DNA of 6,399 nucleotides from JAYPUG01 sp038117265 (GTDB lineage: Bacteria; Pseudomonadota; Alphaproteobacteria; UBA6615), in contig JAYOFO010000111.1 in the NCBI GenBank assembly GCA_038117265.1, positions 1-6,399 of the forward strand, read 5' to 3'. Below the pieces are notes generated by a model. That model worked only from the letters and a program-made list of their open reading frames with translations. It had not been told where the DNA came from and made no database searches. This document shows, in pieces, positions 1 to 5,425 of this stretch (its first letter is position 1; each line of letters starts with the position of its first letter). A program made the position numbers and the translations under genes.

Positions 1-84
1 GTGCACGCCCGCGGCCTGGCCGAGGCCGAGGCGCGCTATGTGGCCGGTGCGGGCGGAGCCGGCGCGCTCGGTGGGGCGGCGTGA
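1..84 (+). CDS. C-terminal tail of an unidentified upstream gene (5' truncated)
   Basis: An open frame enters from the left edge and ends at TGA 82-84. Only 27 residues are visible. The first part is charged and Ala-rich (RGLAEAEARY) and the end is a low-complexity Gly/Ala tail. There is no motif that identifies a family. The position directly before hisH suggests the upstream histidine-operon gene. In alphaproteobacteria this is usually hisB or a small DUF2628-type protein that lies between hisB and hisH. The tail does not look like the usual HisB C-terminus, so the second option is slightly favoured, but this is inference. The frame runs to within 5 bases of the hisH ATG, and overlaps the alternative hisH GTG, which supports its being a real gene end. 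Confidence 0.5.
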   Translation: MHARGLAEAEARYVAGAGGAGALGGAA

Positions 85-89
85 GCGCC

Positions 90-740
90 ATGCAGGCCGT
101 CGCCATCATCGATTACGGGTCGGGCAACCTGCACTCCGCCGCCAAGGCGTTCGAGCGGGCGGCGCGCGAAGCCGGGCTCGACCGGGCGATCCGCCTGACC
201 GACGATCCCGACACCGTCGCCGCCGCCGACCGAGTCGTGCTGCCCGGCGTCGGCGCCTATGGCGACTGCCGGGCCGGGCTCGCGGCGCGCGACGGCATGC
301 TGGATGCGCTGGAGAGCGCGGTGAGCGCCAACGCCCGCCCGTTCCTGGGCATCTGCGTCGGCATGCAGCTGATGGCGACGCGCGGGCTCGAGCATGGCGA
401 GACGCCGGGCTTCGGCTGGATCGCCGGCGACGTGGTCGCCATCGCGCCGGCGGACCCGGCGCTGAAGATCCCGCACATGGGCTGGAACGAGCTCGACATC
501 CGCGCAACCGACCACCCGGTGCTCGCGCCCTTTGCCGGCGCGCGGCCGCACGCCTACTTCGTGCACAGCTATCACCTGGCCGCGGCGAACCCCGACGAGG
601 TGCTGGCGCGGACCGACTATGGCGGGCCGCTGACCGCGATCGTGGGCCGCGACAACATGATCGGCACCCAGTTCCACCCCGAGAAGAGCCAGCGCACGGG
701 CCTGGCCCTGATCGCCGCGTTCCTGGGATGGGCGCCATGA
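90..740 (+). CDS. hisH: Imidazole glycerol phosphate synthase, glutamine amidotransferase subunit HisH
   Basis: HisH hydrolyses glutamine and channels ammonia to HisF, which makes imidazole glycerol phosphate and AICAR from PRFAR in histidine biosynthesis. The protein is a class I (triad) glutamine amidotransferase of 216 residues from this start, normal for the family. It opens with the signature VAIIDYGSGNL and carries an oxyanion-region loop LPGVGAYGDC. The nucleophile elbow is FLGICVGMQLM (Cys89 from this start), with PHMGWN, YFVHSYH and the catalytic His/Glu in TQFHPEKS (His196, Glu198). ATG 90 is chosen because it puts the first beta strand at the usual place. A GTG at 81, which would overlap the upstream stop and add three residues, is a real alternative. 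The gene ends in an ATGA overlap with the next gene, and its partner hisF lies downstream in the same operon. Function is certain; only the start is open. Confidence 0.96.
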   Translation: MQAVAIIDYGSGNLHSAAKAFERAAREAGLDRAIRLTDDPDTVAAADRVVLPGVGAYGDCRAGLAARDGMLDALESAVSANARPFLGICVGMQLMATRGLEHGETPGFGWIAGDVVAIAPADPALKIPHMGWNELDIRATDHPVLAPFAGARPHAYFVHSYHLAAANPDEVLARTDYGGPLTAIVGRDNMIGTQFHPEKSQRTGLALIAAFLGWAP

Positions 741-1252
741 CCGACACCGCCGTCGAGCGCCTGTCGGAGTTCCGGGGCAACGATCTCGCCGATCTGTGCG
801 ACGCCGCCGAGGCGGCGATCATTGCCGGCGGCGGCTTCGGCTGGCTGCAGCCGCCGCGCCGCGACGTCATGGAGGCGTACTGGCGCGGCAACCTGCTGGT
901 GCCCGGTCGGGCCGTCTTCGTCGGCCGGCTCGACGGGGTGATCGCCGGCGCCGCGCAGCTCAACCGGCCGCGCCCGAACGCGGAATCCCAATCCTTCGCC
1001 GTCAGCGTCTCGACCTTCTTCCTGGCGCCGTGGGCGCGCGGCCACGGGCTGGCGCCGGCGATCCTCGATGCCTGCGAGGAGCTGGCCCGGCGCGAGGCCT
1101 ATACCGTGCTCAACCTCGACGTGCGGGCCACCCAGGAACGCGCCATCCAGATCTTCGAGGCGGCGGGCTACACGCGCTGGGGCGTGCACGCGAAATACGC
1201 GCGGGTGGCCGGCGAGTATGTCGAGGGCTATTTCTACACCAAGGACCTCTAG
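737..1252 (+). CDS. GNAT-family N-acetyltransferase inserted between hisH and hisA
   Basis: A 171-residue protein whose C-terminal two thirds has the Gcn5-related N-acetyltransferase fold. A beta strand FAVSVSTFFLAPWA leads into the acetyl-CoA pyrophosphate-binding motif A, R-G-H-G-L-A (residues 101-106; consensus Q/R-x-x-G-x-G/A), and the helix AILDACEELA. Next come the motif B strand LNLDVRAT and helix ERAIQIFEAAGYTRWG. It ends in a Tyr-rich tail (YVEGYFYTKDL). The substrate cannot be read from the sequence. The gene starts inside the hisH stop (ATGA, 737-740), so it is translationally coupled. It ends 23 bases before hisA. No GNAT enzyme is part of the known histidine pathway, so it may acetylate an operon-related metabolite or protein, or simply share the transcript. 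The fold is confident; the role is unknown. Membership in the operon is supported by spacing, strand and matching base composition. Confidence 0.9.
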   Translation: MTDTAVERLSEFRGNDLADLCDAAEAAIIAGGGFGWLQPPRRDVMEAYWRGNLLVPGRAVFVGRLDGVIAGAAQLNRPRPNAESQSFAVSVSTFFLAPWARGHGLAPAILDACEELARREAYTVLNLDVRATQERAIQIFEAAGYTRWGVHAKYARVAGEYVEGYFYTKDL

Positions 1253-1275
1253 GCGGTGCCGGAGCGCGAACGACC

Positions 1276-2016
1276 ATGATCCTGTTTCCGGCCATCGACC
1301 TGAAGGACGGCGCGTGCGTGCGCCTGTTGCGCGGCGACATGGACGCCGCGACGGTGTTCAACGAAGACCCGGCTGACCAGGCGCGCGCCTTCGTCGCGGC
1401 GGGCGCCGAATGGCTGCACATCGTCGACCTGAACGGCGCGTTCGACGGGCAATCGGTGAACAGCGCGGCGGTGCGGCGGATCCTCGACGTCACGCGCGCC
1501 GCCGGCGTGCATGTCCAGCTGGGCGGCGGCATCCGCGCGGCCGACCAGGTCGCGATGTGGCTCGCCGACGGCATCGACCGGGTGATCCTGGGCACCGCCG
1601 CGGTCAAGGACCCCGGGCTGGTGATCGAGGCCTGCCGCACCCATCCCGGGCGCATCGCCGTCGGCGTGGATGCGCGCGGCGGCCGGGTCGCGGTCGAGGG
1701 CTGGGCCGAGACCTCCGACCTCGCCGCGGTCGACCTGGCGCTCCGGTTCGAGGATGCGGGCGTGGCGGCGCTGATCTACACCGACATCGAGCGCGACGGC
1801 GCGATGCAGGGCCCCAATGTCGAGGCCACGGTGGCGCTGGCGCGCGCCGTCTCGATCCCGGTCATCGCCTCGGGCGGCGTCTCCTCGCTGGCCGATGTCG
1901 AGGCGTTCCTGCCCCATGCGGCCGATGGCATCGCCGGTGTGATCTCGGGCCGGGCGATCTATGATGGCCGCATCGACCTGGCGGCCGCCCTGGCGCGGCT
2001 GAAGGAGACGGGCTGA
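1276..2016 (+). CDS. hisA: ProFAR isomerase HisA (phosphoribosylformimino-AICAR-P isomerase)
   Basis: HisA converts ProFAR to PRFAR by an Amadori rearrangement, the step before the HisH-HisF synthase. The 246-residue protein is a (beta-alpha)8 barrel of normal length. It begins MILFPAIDLKDG with the general base Asp8 in strand 1. The general acid Asp132 lies in VGVDARGG, and the loop YTDIERDGAMQG (Asp170) is typical of HisA. The two phosphate-binding glycine motifs are QLGGGIR (residues 81-87) and IASGGVSS (198-205), related by the family's half-barrel symmetry. The start is fixed by the conserved N-terminus. A short GGAG lies 11 bases upstream, so the ribosome site is weak and reinitiation after the GNAT gene may matter. 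The stop shares one base with the hisF start (TGATG, 2014-2018). Confidence 0.97.
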   Translation: MILFPAIDLKDGACVRLLRGDMDAATVFNEDPADQARAFVAAGAEWLHIVDLNGAFDGQSVNSAAVRRILDVTRAAGVHVQLGGGIRAADQVAMWLADGIDRVILGTAAVKDPGLVIEACRTHPGRIAVGVDARGGRVAVEGWAETSDLAAVDLALRFEDAGVAALIYTDIERDGAMQGPNVEATVALARAVSIPVIASGGVSSLADVEAFLPHAADGIAGVISGRAIYDGRIDLAAALARLKETG

Positions 2017-2804
2017 TGCTCAAGGTGCGGATCATCCCCTGCCTCGACGTCAAGGACGGGCGCGTGGTGAAGGGGGTCAACTTCGTCGATTTGCGCGACG
2101 CGGGCGACCCGGTCGAGCAGGCCCAGGTCTATGACCGGGCCGGGGCCGACGAGCTGTGCTTCCTCGACATCACCGCCAGCCACGAGGACCGCGACATCAT
2201 CTTCGACGTGGTCTCGCGCACCGCGGAGGCCTGCTTCATGCCGCTGACCGTAGGCGGCGGGGTGCGCACCGTCGAGGACATCCGCAAGCTGCTGCTGGCG
2301 GGCGCCGACAAGGTCTCGATCAACACCGCGGCGGTGCACAATCCCGACTTCGTGCGCGAGGCGGCCGAGAAGTTCGGCAGCCAGTGCATCGTCGTCGCCA
2401 TCGACGCCAAGGCGACCGCGCCGGGCAAATGGGAGGTGTTCACCCATGGCGGGCGCAATTCGACCGGCCTCGACGCCGTCGAATGGGCGAAGCGGATGGA
2501 GGCGCTAGGCGCCGGCGAGATCCTGCTGACCTCGATGGACCGCGACGGCACCAAGTCGGGCTTCGACGTGGCGCTCACCCGCGCCATCGCCGACGCGCTG
2601 ACGATTCCGGTGATCGCCTCGGGCGGGGTGGGCGCCCTCGATCACCTGGTCTCGGGCGCACGCGACGGCCACGCCTCGGCGGTGCTGGCGGCCTCGATCT
2701 TCCACTTCGGCGAACACTCGGTCGGCGAGGCGAAGGCGCACATGGCCGCGGCGGGCGTGCCCGTGCGTCCGGTCGACGACGAACTTTCGGCAGGGGGTGC
2801 ATGA
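2016..2804 (+). CDS. hisF: Imidazole glycerol phosphate synthase, cyclase subunit HisF
   Basis: HisF takes ammonia from HisH and cyclises PRFAR to imidazole glycerol phosphate, releasing AICAR to purine synthesis. The 262-residue (beta-alpha)8 barrel begins MLKVRIIPCLDVKDGRVVKG. Both catalytic aspartates are at their canonical numbers, Asp11 in CLDVKDG and Asp130 in VVAIDAK. Other family landmarks are DELCFLDI, the phosphate loop TVGGGVRT (78-85), LLTSMDRDGTKSG (170-182), VIASGGVG (199-206) and AASIFHFGE near the C-terminus. Length is normal and no key residue is missing. It overlaps hisA by one base at the start and hisE at the end, and works as a heterodimer with the hisH product. The C-terminal tail DELSAGGA is poorly conserved in general. 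Confidence 0.98.
   Translation: MLKVRIIPCLDVKDGRVVKGVNFVDLRDAGDPVEQAQVYDRAGADELCFLDITASHEDRDIIFDVVSRTAEACFMPLTVGGGVRTVEDIRKLLLAGADKVSINTAAVHNPDFVREAAEKFGSQCIVVAIDAKATAPGKWEVFTHGGRNSTGLDAVEWAKRMEALGAGEILLTSMDRDGTKSGFDVALTRAIADALTIPVIASGGVGALDHLVSGARDGHASAVLAASIFHFGEHSVGEAKAHMAAAGVPVRPVDDELSAGGA
2793..2797 (+). promoter_or_regulatory. Shine-Dalgarno-like G-run that decides the hisE start
   Basis: A purine run (AGGGGG with the preceding A) lies within the last codons of hisF. It is 6 bases before ATG 2804 but only 3 bases before ATG 2801, so the second of the two adjacent ATGs is the better-spaced start for hisE. The choice changes the product by a single Met. Confidence 0.45.
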
Positions 2805-3139
2805 TGGCCGACAAGGCGACGGCGGAAATCCTCGACGCGCTCTATGCGGTGATCGAGTCGCGGCGCGGCGGCGACCCGGAAGGGTCCTACACGGCGAAGC
2901 TGCTGGCCGGCGGGGCGGAGAAGATCGCCGGCAAGGTCGGCGAGGAGGCGGTCGAGGCGATCATTGCGGCGCTGCGCGAGGGGCCCGAGCGGCTCGCCTC
3001 CGAGAGCGCCGACCTGCTCTATCATTTGTGCGTGCTGTGGGCCGCCGTGGGCGTGCGGCCCGCGGACGTGTGGGCCGAGCTGGCGGCGCGCGAGGGCGTT
3101 TCGGGGCTGACCGAGAAGGCGAACCGGGGGAAGACGTAG
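2804..3139 (+). CDS. hisE: Phosphoribosyl-ATP pyrophosphatase HisE
   Basis: HisE removes pyrophosphate from PR-ATP to give PR-AMP, the second step of histidine synthesis. The 111-residue all-helical protein belongs to the MazG-like NTP pyrophosphohydrolase superfamily and has normal length for a stand-alone HisE, not fused to HisI. Visible family blocks are the N-terminal helix ILDALYAVIESR and the motif GSYTAKLLAGGAEKIAGKVGEEAVE, split here by function. Its Glu residues (EE and the following E) bind Mg2+ with the second acidic helix ESADLLYHL. The end GLTEKANRGK is also typical. ATG 2804 overlaps the hisF stop by one base; ATG 2801 would overlap by four. No hisI is in the window, so the PR-AMP cyclohydrolase must be encoded elsewhere. 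Confidence 0.95.
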   Translation: MADKATAEILDALYAVIESRRGGDPEGSYTAKLLAGGAEKIAGKVGEEAVEAIIAALREGPERLASESADLLYHLCVLWAAVGVRPADVWAELAAREGVSGLTEKANRGKT

Positions 3140-3508
3140 ATGGCCTATGACGACCAGAACATCTTCGCGAAGATCCTGCGCGGTGAGATTCCGTGCGACC
3201 GGGTCTACGAGAGCGCGCACGCGCTCGCCTTCAACGACATCAACCCGCAGACGCCGACCCATGTGCTGGTGATCCCGAAGGGCCCCTACGTGTCGTCGGA
3301 CGATTTCTCGGCCAACGCCTCGGACGCCGAGATCGCGGACTTCATGCGCGCTGTGGGCGCGGTGGCGCGCCAGCTCGGCTTGGTCGCGCCCGGCTACCGC
3401 ATCCTCGCCAACCACGGCGCCGACGCGCACCAGGAGGTGCCGCACTTCCACGTGCACGTGTTCGGCGGCAAGGATCTGGGCCGGATGATCAAGCCGGCCG
3501 ACAAGTAG
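3140..3508 (+). CDS. HIT-domain protein, HinT-like nucleotide hydrolase
   Basis: A 122-residue histidine-triad protein. The catalytic triad HFHVH (His102, His104, His106) sits in VPHFHVHVFGG, the form H-phi-H-phi-H-phi-phi. An upstream NHGADAHQE corresponds to the Asn/Gly-Gln segment of HinT. The N-terminus NIFAKILRGEIPCDRVYE and HVLVIPKGPY are typical of the HinT/PKCI branch, which hydrolyses purine nucleoside phosphoramidates and aminoacyl-adenylates. The ATG directly abuts the hisE TAG (TAGATG), so it is the last gene of the his transcript. A GGGGGAAG run inside the end of hisE can serve as ribosome site. No histidine-pathway role is known. A link through AMP/adenylate chemistry is only a guess. 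The family is confident, the substrate is not. Confidence 0.94.
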   Translation: MAYDDQNIFAKILRGEIPCDRVYESAHALAFNDINPQTPTHVLVIPKGPYVSSDDFSANASDAEIADFMRAVGAVARQLGLVAPGYRILANHGADAHQEVPHFHVHVFGGKDLGRMIKPADK

Positions 3509-3582
3509 GGTCGGGGGCCGGTGGGCCGTCCAGAATCGCCTTGCCCCGGGACGCCCGGTTCTCCACGATCGGTCGGGGAAAC

Positions 3583-3590
3583 GGAGGAGG
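3583..3590 (+). promoter_or_regulatory. Strong Shine-Dalgarno of the dioxygenase gene
   Basis: GGAGGAGG lies 6 bases before ATG 3597. It is the best ribosome-binding match in the window and fixes the start of the downstream dioxygenase. It also suggests that this gene is translated independently of the his operon, unlike the coupled genes upstream. Confidence 0.8.
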
Positions 3591-3596
3591 CTTCCG

Positions 3597-4460
3597 ATGG
3601 GCTACGAGACGATCCAGGTCACCGAGATGGCGCCGGCATGCGGCGCGATCATCGACGGCATCGACCTGTCGAAGGAGCTGACCAACCGGCAGTTCGATGA
3701 GATCTACGATGCGGTGGTCGAGCGGGTCGTGGTGGTGTTCCGCGACCAGCAGCTGACGCCCGAGCAGCATGTCGCGCTGTCGCGCCGGTTCGGCGAGGTG
3801 CAGCCCGCCGCGGTCTCGGCGTTCGAGAAGAACCCCGAATTCCCCGAGATCGACATCCTCGAATACGATTCCGACAACCCGCCCCATGTCACCCGCGACC
3901 TGTGGCACACCGACTTCGCCGGCACCGAGCGGCCGACCTGGGGCACGCTGCTCTATGCGCGCGACATCCCGCCCGGCGGCGGCGACACGATCTGGGTTAA
4001 CGCCGTGGCCGCCTATGAGGGGCTGTCGGACCGCATGAAGGCGCATATCGAGGGGCTGTGGGCCTACCACGATTCCTACCGCCCCTATGGCGCGCATGTG
4101 CGGCCCGAGATGTACGACGGCGACAAGGGCACCGCATACATGAAGCAGAAGCAGGCGACCTACACGCCGGCCCTGCATCCCGTCGTGCGCACCCACCCCG
4201 ACAGCGGCCGGAAGGGGCTGTTCGTCAACGAGTCCATGACCAGCTTCATCAAGGACATGGACCGGCGCGAGAGTGACTATCTGCTGCGCTACCTGTTCGA
4301 CCATCTGCGCACGCCGGAGTTCCAGTACCGCCACAAGTGGCGCAACAACGACCTGGCGATCTGGGACAACCGGACCTCGCTGCACTACGCGCTGTTCGAC
4401 TACACCCAGCATCGGCTGATGCATCGGATCATCATCCGGGGCGACGTGCCGCACGCCTAG
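3597..4460 (+). CDS. TauD/TfdA-family Fe(II)/2-oxoglutarate-dependent dioxygenase
   Basis: A 287-residue non-haem iron oxygenase of the TauD/TfdA family, which couples 2-oxoglutarate decarboxylation to hydroxylation of a small substrate. The facial triad is visible: H104-T-D106 in LWHTDFAGTERPTWGTLLYA, and the distal His263 in WDNRTSLHYALFDY. Arg277 in MHRIIIRGD is the 2-oxoglutarate carboxylate ligand. Family blocks also include VVVFRDQQLTPEQHVALSRRFGE near the N-terminus and PPGGGDTIWVN in the middle. Length is normal and the gene is intact. The substrate is not readable. Relatives act on taurine, alkyl sulfates, 2,4-D-like aryloxyacids and others. No sulfonate transporter or sulfur gene is nearby to support taurine. 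It lies 88 bases after the HIT gene with its own strong ribosome site, and converges on panC. Confidence 0.93.
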   Translation: MGYETIQVTEMAPACGAIIDGIDLSKELTNRQFDEIYDAVVERVVVVFRDQQLTPEQHVALSRRFGEVQPAAVSAFEKNPEFPEIDILEYDSDNPPHVTRDLWHTDFAGTERPTWGTLLYARDIPPGGGDTIWVNAVAAYEGLSDRMKAHIEGLWAYHDSYRPYGAHVRPEMYDGDKGTAYMKQKQATYTPALHPVVRTHPDSGRKGLFVNESMTSFIKDMDRRESDYLLRYLFDHLRTPEFQYRHKWRNNDLAIWDNRTSLHYALFDYTQHRLMHRIIIRGDVPHA

Positions 4461-4461
4461 T

Positions 4462-4488
4462 AATGCTGCGCCGCAGCATTCTTGTTTG
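4462..4488 (+). terminator. Candidate rho-independent terminator just after the dioxygenase stop
   Basis: One base after the TAG, the sequence reads as a perfect inverted repeat (4462-4480): AATGCTGC, loop GCC, GCAGCATT. It is followed by CTTGTTTG, a modestly T-rich stretch. The 8-bp stem, tight loop and T-rich 3' flank fit an intrinsic terminator for the + strand gene. The T run is interrupted, so efficiency is uncertain. The same heptamer recurs in the palindrome at 4538-4579, so an alternative reading as a protein-binding or mobile palindromic unit must be kept. Confidence 0.5.
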
Positions 4489-4511
4489 CGTCGGATTTCT
4501 GGGAGTATTGA

Positions 4512-4531
4512 GCGGGGCCTTCGGGCCCCGC
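4512..4531. terminator. Perfect 8-bp GC stem with TTCG tetraloop between convergent genes
   Basis: GCGGGGCC (4512-4519), loop TTCG, GGCCCCGC (4524-4531). The stem is perfect and all G:C, and on the + strand it is capped by UUCG, an unusually stable RNA tetraloop. It lies midway between the convergent stops of the dioxygenase gene and panC, which fits a (bidirectional) terminator. A T-tract is lacking on both sides; only TTT at 4538-4540 follows on the + strand. It may therefore act as an RNA 3'-end stabiliser as much as a terminator. Confidence 0.55.
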
Positions 4532-4537
4532 GCGGCG

Positions 4538-4579
4538 TTTATGCTGCACTTATGCTGCGCAGCATGGTTGCAGCATAAA
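4538..4579. repeat. 42-bp near-perfect palindrome built from ATGCTGC heptamers
   Basis: The outer arms are TTTATGCTGCA (4538-4548) and TGCAGCATAAA (4569-4579). The inner 14-bp perfect palindrome ATGCTGCGCAGCAT (4552-4565) has the same centre (between 4558 and 4559). The three bases between the arms on each side (CTT and GGT) give one mismatch and two wobble pairs as RNA. The whole element could thus fold into one stem of about 19 pairs. It holds four ATGCTGC/GCAGCAT heptamers, and two more lie in the palindrome at 4462-4480. The symmetry is directly visible. Whether it is a terminator, a protein-binding site or a REP/MITE-like unit cannot be told from one copy. Confidence 0.85.
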
Positions 4580-4608
4580 TCCGGTGTGCAAGGCCCGGCG
4601 GCGACCCG

Positions 4609-5417
4609 CTAGGCCACGGGAACGTTGTCGATCAGCCGCGTGTCGCCCAGCCACGCCGCGGCGAGCACCCGCAGGGACTTCGCCGGTGCGGCCGCCGCCG
4701 GCGCCTGCAGGGTCCGGGCATCGCGGGCCTCGAGATACTCGACGGGCGCGAACCCGGCGCCGGCCAGGTCCGCGCGGCCCTGCGCGCACGCGTCCGCGGG
4801 GGCGGCCCCCTCGGCGATCTTTCGCGCGACGTCCGACAGGACGGCGTGCAGGCGGGGGGCGATGCGCCGCTGCGCGGGGGCGAGATAGGCGTTGCGCGAG
4901 GAGATCGCCAGCCCGTCGGCCTCGCGCACCGTCGGCACGCCGAGGATTTCCAAGGGAATGTCCAGGTCGCGCGCCAGGCGGCGGATCACCTGCAGCTGCT
5001 GGTAGTCCTTCTCGCCGAACACGCCGACATCGGGCAGCGCCTGCAGCAGCAGCTTGGTGACAATGGTCGCCACGCCCGCGAAGTGCCCGGGGCGGTGGTC
5101 GCCGCACAGCCCCTCGCTGACCCCGGCGACCGACACCCGGGTCGCGAAGCCGTCGGGATACATCTCCGCCACGTCGGGCGCGAACAGCAGGTCGACGCCG
5201 CCGGCGCGCAGCGTCTCGATGTCGCGCGCCTCGCGGCGGGGATAGCTGCCGAAATCCTCGTCCGGGCCGAACTGGGTGGGGTTCACGAAGATCGTCGCCG
5301 CCACCCGTGCCGCGCGCCCATGGTCGGCACCAGCGCGACGCGCTCGCCCGTCGCCCGCCAGCGCGCGACGGCCGCGCGCAGATCGGCAACGGTGCGCACC
5401 ACGAGCAGGTCGGACAT
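4609..5417 (-). pseudogene. panC: Pantothenate synthetase panC, disrupted by an internal deletion with frameshift
   Basis: PanC condenses pantoate with beta-alanine, using ATP, to make pantothenate. The N-terminal piece starts at ATG 5417, with GAGG 6 bases upstream. It reads MSDLLVVRTVADLRAAVARW to VALVPTMGA, then runs out of homology and stops at TGA 5285-5283 after 44 codons. The remainder is in a different frame. It resumes at about 5310 as ARVAATIFVNPTQFGPDEDF and continues cleanly through RPGHFAGVATIVTKL, VFGEKDYQQL, the KMSKS-like LAISSRN and AAWLGDTRLIDN to TAG 4611-4609. Compared with E. coli PanC, about 15 codons are missing (a loss of 3n+1 bases, near 46). This segment carries the HxGH motif that binds ATP. 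As written, neither piece can be active. No other defect is seen, so the lesion is recent or a sequence error. The gene is 8 bases downstream of panB. Confidence 0.88.
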
Positions 5418-5425
5418 GTCCGGCC

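Noticed and set aside
38..736. A long + strand frame reading through hisH ahead of the GNAT start.
   Set aside because: It is an Arg/Ala-rich shadow of hisH. GNAT homology starts at about ATG 737, which has the ATGA overlap typical of coupled genes.
3546..3558. Short inverted repeat CCGGG-ACG-CCCGG between the HIT gene and the dioxygenase gene, as a possible his-operon terminator.
   Set aside because: The stem is only 5 bp and no T-tract follows. In DNA this GC-rich such repeats are common by chance.
3489..4454. A 321-residue minus-strand frame opposite the dioxygenase gene.
   Set aside because: It mirrors the real gene, is rich in Val, His and Arg, and has no motif. The + strand has the HxD...H...R motif and a strong Shine-Dalgarno.
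4463..4612. A 49-residue frame (starting MLRRSILVCVGFLGVL) right after the dioxygenase stop, with a hydrophobic N-terminus like a small membrane or secreted peptide.
   Set aside because: Its start codon and much of its length are made of the palindromes and the TTCG hairpin, it has no ribosome site of its own, and the Cys/Leu-rich part is just the translated heptamer repeat.
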